Source of the DNA: DASZUK01 sp035547695
Lineage (GTDB): Bacteria; Actinomycetota; Acidimicrobiia; Acidimicrobiales; RAAP-2
Assembly (NCBI GenBank): GCA_035547695.1
Contig: DASZUK010000063.1
Span: forward strand, 62,001 to 126,000
Reading direction: 5' to 3'
Length of the DNA stretch: 64,000 bases
The position numbers and the translations under genes are program-made. Position 1 is the stretch's first letter, and each line of letters begins with the position of its first letter. Of this stretch, positions 60,459 to 64,000 are shown in pieces. The notes below the pieces were generated by a model that was given only the letters and a program-made list of their open reading frames with translations, was not told where the DNA came from and made no database searches.

Positions 60459-61688
60459 ATGAACAGGACGCAGCTCGCCGGCGTCAGGACCCTGCTCGAC
60501 GAAGACCTGGACGCGTCGGCGCTGTCCCTCGACGAGGCGGTGACCCTGCCGCCGGAGATGTACACCGACGCCGACTTCTTCGCCTTCGAGAAGGACGCCA
60601 TCTTCACCAAGGAGTGGATCTGCGTCGGCCGGCAGGAGCAGATCCCGAACCCCGGGGACTACTTCTCGTTCACCGTCGCCGACGAGCCCCTGGTCGTCGT
60701 CCGCGACGACCAGGGGGTGATCCGGGCCATGAGCGCGGTGTGCCAGCACCGGGGCATGGTGATCACCGATCCCGGCGAGCTGGAGCAACAGGAGTGGTCG
60801 GCGCCGGTCTGCGAGCGGGCCGGCAACTGCGGCCGCCAGCTCCGCTGCCCCTACCACTTCTGGGTCTACGACCTCACCGGCCAGTTGGTCGGGGCGCCGG
60901 AGATGGGCAGGACCAAGGACTTCGACCGCTCCGCCATCCGCCTGCCCCGGCTGGCGGTGGAGGTCTGGAACGGGTTCGTCTTCGTCAACTTCGACCTCGA
61001 CGCCGCCCCCCTCGCCCCCCGGTTGGCCCTGGCCGACGACTACCTGGCGAACTGGCAGATGGGGGAGATGGAGGCGGCCAGCCTCGGCCGGGTGGACGGC
61101 CTCCCGTGGAACTGGAAGGTGATGCTGGAGAACATCATCGAGATCTACCACGCCGACCGGCTGCACCTGCCCATCCACGAGCTGGCGCCGGCCAGCCTCA
61201 TGGTGAGCACCCCGTTCGACGACCAGGACGCCATGGTCATCAGCCGCACCGGCACCGTCCGCGACGACTACTCCTTCAATGCCTCCATGGGGGCCCTGTT
61301 CCCGGTCATCGACACCCTCACCCCCGAGGACCGGTCCATGGCCTACTTCGGCATCGCCCCGCCCACCCTCGGCATCGGGACCAGCTCGGACTCGCTGCTC
61401 TACGTCCTGGTCGTCCCGAGGGCCGCCGACCGCATCGACCTCCTCTACGGCACCCTGTTCCCGAAGGGGTACAAGAAGCTCCGCCGGTTCGCCGAGATCG
61501 AGGAGCTGGCGTCGACCGGCATGGTCGCCCTCACCCGCCAGGACGTGGCCGCCAACAAGTCCGTCCAGCGGGGCCTGCGGTCGCAGTTCGCCCCCCGCGG
61601 CCGGCTGTCGTGGCAGGAGGAGCCCATCAACCACTTCAACCGGTGGCTCATCACCCGCTACCGCCGGCACATGGCCGCGCTGGGCTGA
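60459..61688 (+). CDS. Rieske-type mononuclear iron oxygenase, alpha subunit
   Basis: A 409-residue ring-hydroxylating/N-demethylating oxygenase. Rieske 2Fe-2S ligands: Cys95-x-His97 (VCQHRG) and Cys130-x2-His133 (CPYHFW); the two halves are separated by an extra segment with a C-x-x-x-x-x-C pair (VCERAGNC). The catalytic iron motif is ENIIEIYHADRLH (His231 and His236). The group includes glycine betaine, stachydrine and carnitine oxygenases that split C-N bonds; given the neighbouring amine transporter, an N-demethylase or amine monooxygenase is inferred. No reductase gene is present in the window. Strong AGGAGG before ATG 60459. Confidence 0.9.
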   Translation: MNRTQLAGVRTLLDEDLDASALSLDEAVTLPPEMYTDADFFAFEKDAIFTKEWICVGRQEQIPNPGDYFSFTVADEPLVVVRDDQGVIRAMSAVCQHRGMVITDPGELEQQEWSAPVCERAGNCGRQLRCPYHFWVYDLTGQLVGAPEMGRTKDFDRSAIRLPRLAVEVWNGFVFVNFDLDAAPLAPRLALADDYLANWQMGEMEAASLGRVDGLPWNWKVMLENIIEIYHADRLHLPIHELAPASLMVSTPFDDQDAMVISRTGTVRDDYSFNASMGALFPVIDTLTPEDRSMAYFGIAPPTLGIGTSSDSLLYVLVVPRAADRIDLLYGTLFPKGYKKLRRFAEIEELASTGMVALTRQDVAANKSVQRGLRSQFAPRGRLSWQEEPINHFNRWLITRYRRHMAALG

Positions 61689-61691
61689 CCC

Positions 61692-63053
61692 GTGGACACC
61701 CTCCGCCAGACCACAGATAGCCACCACGCACTCGCCCGCCGCCTCGAGGACCGCGGGGTCCGTTGGGTGGCGCCGATGTACCCCGACATCGCCGGCCGGC
61801 CGAGGGGCAAGGTGGTGCCGGTCGGCCGGTTGCCGGACCTGCTGGCCGGGTCCGAGCGGTACACCCCGCGGGGCCTGGACGGCCTGGGGGAGATGGACCC
61901 CGTCGAGGACGAGTGCATCACCCTGCCCGATCCCGACCGCGTCTGGGTGCTGCCGTGGGATCCCCGGATCGCCGTCATGCCGGCAGACCTCAGCCAGGAG
62001 GGCCGCCCGTACGAGCTGTGCTGTCGCACCGTCCTGAAGCAGCAGATGCGGCGGGCGGTGGACGCCGGCTACCGGTTCCTGCTGGGGGTGGAGACGGAGC
62101 TGTACGTGTTCCGGCCCCGGCCACCCGGCTCCACCGAGCCGTTGGTCCCCCTCGTCGCCTCCGGCAGCCGCCACCCGACGGCCGCCTACCTGCTGGACGC
62201 CGCCTTCGACGCCGTCGACTTCCTCGGCCCCCTGGTGACCGCCATGGACGACGTCGGGTTCGGGGTGTTCTCGTTCGACCAGGAGGGCGGCGACGGCCAG
62301 TACGAGCTGGACTTCCACCACGACGACGCCCTGGCCATCGCCGACCGGCTGCTCCTCTTCCGGTTGATGGCCAAGCACTACGCGGCCGCCGCCGGCGGGT
62401 TCGCCACGTTCATGCCCAAGCCGTCGGCCGCCGCCTGGGGGTCCGGCGCCCACTTCAACATGAGCCTGGAGTCCCCGGACGGGCAGAACCTGTTCCGGGA
62501 CCGCGACGGCCGGTGGACCGCCCTGGCCCGGAGCTTCACCGCCGGCATCCTCTCCCACGGCCGGTCGGCGGCCGCCATCACCAACCCCACCGTCAACTCC
62601 TACAAGCGCCTCGTCGGCTCCCTGCCGGGCGGTGGGGTGTCCTGGGCCCCCATCTGGGCGTCCACCGGCGACAACAACCGGTCGTGCATGGTCCGGTTCC
62701 CGAAGAACCGTCCGGCGGTCGAGGACCGCCTGGTGGACAGCGCGGCCAACACCTACCTGGCGGCCGCCTTCCTGCTGGCCGCCGGCCTGGAGGGGATCGA
62801 GAACCACCTGGACCTCGACGACCTCGTCGTCGCCGACGGCTACCGCGTCCCGGCGGCCGAGGCCGCCCGGGACCGCCGGGTGCCGCGGAACCTGCTCGAG
62901 GCCGTCGACACCTTCCGGGCCGACCCCCTCGCCTCCAAGGTGTTCACCGACGGCTTCGTCGACGAGTACTGCGCCATGAAGGAGCGGGAGTGGAACGAGT
63001 ACCACGAGGTGGTCAGCGACTGGGAGCTCCGGCGCTACCTCACCGAGCTGTGA
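61692..63053 (+). CDS. Glutamine synthetase-like gamma-glutamyl ligase
   Basis: A 453-residue GS-fold protein. It has the catalytic barrel: FLLGVETELYVFRPRPPGST, FDQEGGDGQYELDFHHDDAL, SGAHFNMSLESPDGQN, ITNPTVNSYKRLVGSLPG, and NRSCMVRFPKNRPAVEDRLV. Divergent from housekeeping GlnA (the loop regions and adenylylation site are lacking) and closer to gamma-glutamylpolyamine or gamma-glutamylmethylamide synthetases. It would glutamylate the amine imported or released by the oxygenase. GTG start three bases after the Rieske gene. Confidence 0.88.
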   Translation: MDTLRQTTDSHHALARRLEDRGVRWVAPMYPDIAGRPRGKVVPVGRLPDLLAGSERYTPRGLDGLGEMDPVEDECITLPDPDRVWVLPWDPRIAVMPADLSQEGRPYELCCRTVLKQQMRRAVDAGYRFLLGVETELYVFRPRPPGSTEPLVPLVASGSRHPTAAYLLDAAFDAVDFLGPLVTAMDDVGFGVFSFDQEGGDGQYELDFHHDDALAIADRLLLFRLMAKHYAAAAGGFATFMPKPSAAAWGSGAHFNMSLESPDGQNLFRDRDGRWTALARSFTAGILSHGRSAAAITNPTVNSYKRLVGSLPGGGVSWAPIWASTGDNNRSCMVRFPKNRPAVEDRLVDSAANTYLAAAFLLAAGLEGIENHLDLDDLVVADGYRVPAAEAARDRRVPRNLLEAVDTFRADPLASKVFTDGFVDEYCAMKEREWNEYHEVVSDWELRRYLTEL

Positions 63054-63090
63054 ACGTCCGGTTGTCGTACCCGAACAGAGGAGGTCCGTC

Positions 63091-63900
63091 ATGAGTGAGC
63101 TGCCCGAGGGTTCCGTCGCCCTCATCACCGGGGGCGGTGGCGGCATCGGGAGGGCCATCGCCGCCCGGTTCGCCGCCGCCGGCGCCCGGGTGCTGCTGAT
63201 GGGGCGGACCGCCGCCACCCTCGAGGACGCCCGGCAGGCCATCGGGGCCGACGACGGGGTGGTGGCCGCCTTCGCCGGGGACGTGGCCAGCGGCGCCGAC
63301 TGCCAGGCGGCCGTCGACGAGTGCGTCGCCCGCTGGGGACGGTTGGACGTCCTGGTCAACAGCGCCGCCATCGACGACGAGGCCGACTTCATGGACATGA
63401 CCGAGGCCGCCTGGGACGCGGTCATCGACGTCAACCTCAAAGGGCCGTACCTGCTCTCCCAGGCCGCCGCCCGGGTGATGCTCGGGCAGGGCGGGGGGTC
63501 CATGGTGCACATCTCGTCCATCGACAACGCCGGGGCCGACGGGCCGTACACCAGCTACAACGTGTCCAAGACCGGCCTCGTCAGCCTGAGCCGCTGCATC
63601 GCCGTCGAGCTGGCCCCGTTCCGCATCCGGTCCAACGTGGTCAGCCCCGGGGCCACCAAGACCGAGATGATCGAGCGGGTGATGGGGTCGGCCATGATGG
63701 ACTACATGGAGCACCGCTTCGAGCGGGTCCCCATGCACCGCATGGTGCTGCCCGAGGAGGTCGCCGAGGCCTGCCTGTTCCTCGCCTCCGACCGGGCGTC
63801 CGCCATCACCGGGGTCGACCTCGCCGTCGACTGCGGCACCCTGGCCAACCTGTACGTCATGGAGACCATGCCCGCCCCCGAGGCCGTGGCCTCGTCGTGA
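63091..63900 (+). CDS. Short-chain dehydrogenase/reductase
   Basis: A 269-residue classical SDR: VALITGGGGGIGRAIAARFA (NAD(P) site), DVLVNSAAIDDEADFMDM, VHISSIDNAGADGPYTSYNV with the catalytic Tyr and Lys in YNVSK, and SNVVSPGATKTEMIERVMG. It could oxidise an aldehyde/alcohol intermediate of the amine pathway. A GAGGAGG site precedes ATG 63091. Its stop lies in a 20-base triplicate repeat. Confidence 0.92.
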   Translation: MSELPEGSVALITGGGGGIGRAIAARFAAAGARVLLMGRTAATLEDARQAIGADDGVVAAFAGDVASGADCQAAVDECVARWGRLDVLVNSAAIDDEADFMDMTEAAWDAVIDVNLKGPYLLSQAAARVMLGQGGGSMVHISSIDNAGADGPYTSYNVSKTGLVSLSRCIAVELAPFRIRSNVVSPGATKTEMIERVMGSAMMDYMEHRFERVPMHRMVLPEEVAEACLFLASDRASAITGVDLAVDCGTLANLYVMETMPAPEAVASS

Positions 63901-63941
63901 CGGCGGCTGCCTCGTCGTGACGGCGCCGGCCTCGCCGTGAC
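63882..63941. repeat. Three 20-base units over the SDR stop
   Basis: CTCGTCGTGA, CTCGTCGTGA and CTCGCCGTGA recur exactly every 20 bases (63891, 63911, 63931), each ending in TGA and preceded by a GGC-rich half. The first TGA terminates the SDR gene. Confidence 0.85.
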
Positions 63942-64000
63942 CGCCGTGGCCGGGGAGCCGCCCCACCGTGCCCCGGACCGGGAGGAGCCCGGCCGGGTGG

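Overview
The window is about 64 kb of very GC-rich actinobacterial chromosome (visually well above 70 percent G+C over most of its length). It has a WhiB protein, SepIVA-like and DUF2469 proteins, F420-type oxidoreductases, many GTG starts, and the order thiL-rpmB-fakA-recG-rsmD-coaD, sepIVA-DUF177-rpmF-plsX-acpP-rnc-mutM-smc-ftsY-ffh and rpsP-khpA-rimM-trmD-rplS known from Mycobacterium and relatives. I infer Actinomycetota, probably Acidimicrobiia or a related deep lineage; no rRNA or tRNA gene was seen to settle this.

Layout. 1-2.3 kb: a cut-off FAD oxidase gene and glpD on the minus strand. 2.4-4.5 kb: a redox block with a Fur/PerR-type regulator, rubrerythrin, DUF3501 and WhiB. 4.5-15.7 kb: single metabolic and envelope genes (LytR-CpsA-Psr protein, acyl-CoA dehydrogenase, trpD, galK, alpha-methylacyl-CoA racemase-like CoA transferase, Lrp ligand domain, MFS transporter, pckG, thiL). 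15.8-36.3 kb: the conserved information-processing and lipid block from rpmB to yraN, with many 4-base ATGA/GTGA start-stop overlaps. lepB and rnhB, usually between rplS and DUF2469, are absent. 36.4-40.4 kb: enoyl-CoA hydratase, an NfeD/SPFH pair and an F420-type LLM plus PPOX pair.

40.4-50.1 kb is an accessory island with clearly lower G+C. It carries a secreted PstS-like binding protein, a 2119-residue secreted RHS/YD-repeat protein with two PA14-like domains and an unrecognised C-terminal tip, a convergent Imm8-like gene, a displaced RHS core fragment and a truncated Phd-type antitoxin. The island sits between a decayed copy of the VOC-DUF1905 pair (40.37-40.80 kb) and its intact counterpart (50.13-51.30 kb), so it is bracketed by direct repeats. 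comM, normally next to yraN, comes only after it at 51.5 kb. 53.1-55.4 kb: a metallo-beta-lactamase/double rhodanese protein and an aldo-keto reductase. 55.5-63.9 kb: an Lrp regulator divergent from a complete polyamine/quaternary-amine-type ABC transporter followed by a Rieske oxygenase, a glutamine-synthetase-like ligase and an SDR, which looks like one uptake-and-catabolism unit for an amine.

Genome-wide habits visible here: -10-like TANNNT boxes 6-10 bases before start codons (probable leaderless transcription); short tandem duplications spanning stop codons; low-complexity inserts in otherwise conserved proteins; and a two-hairpin repeat in front of smc and at the 5' end of trmD whose stems vary by compensatory changes.
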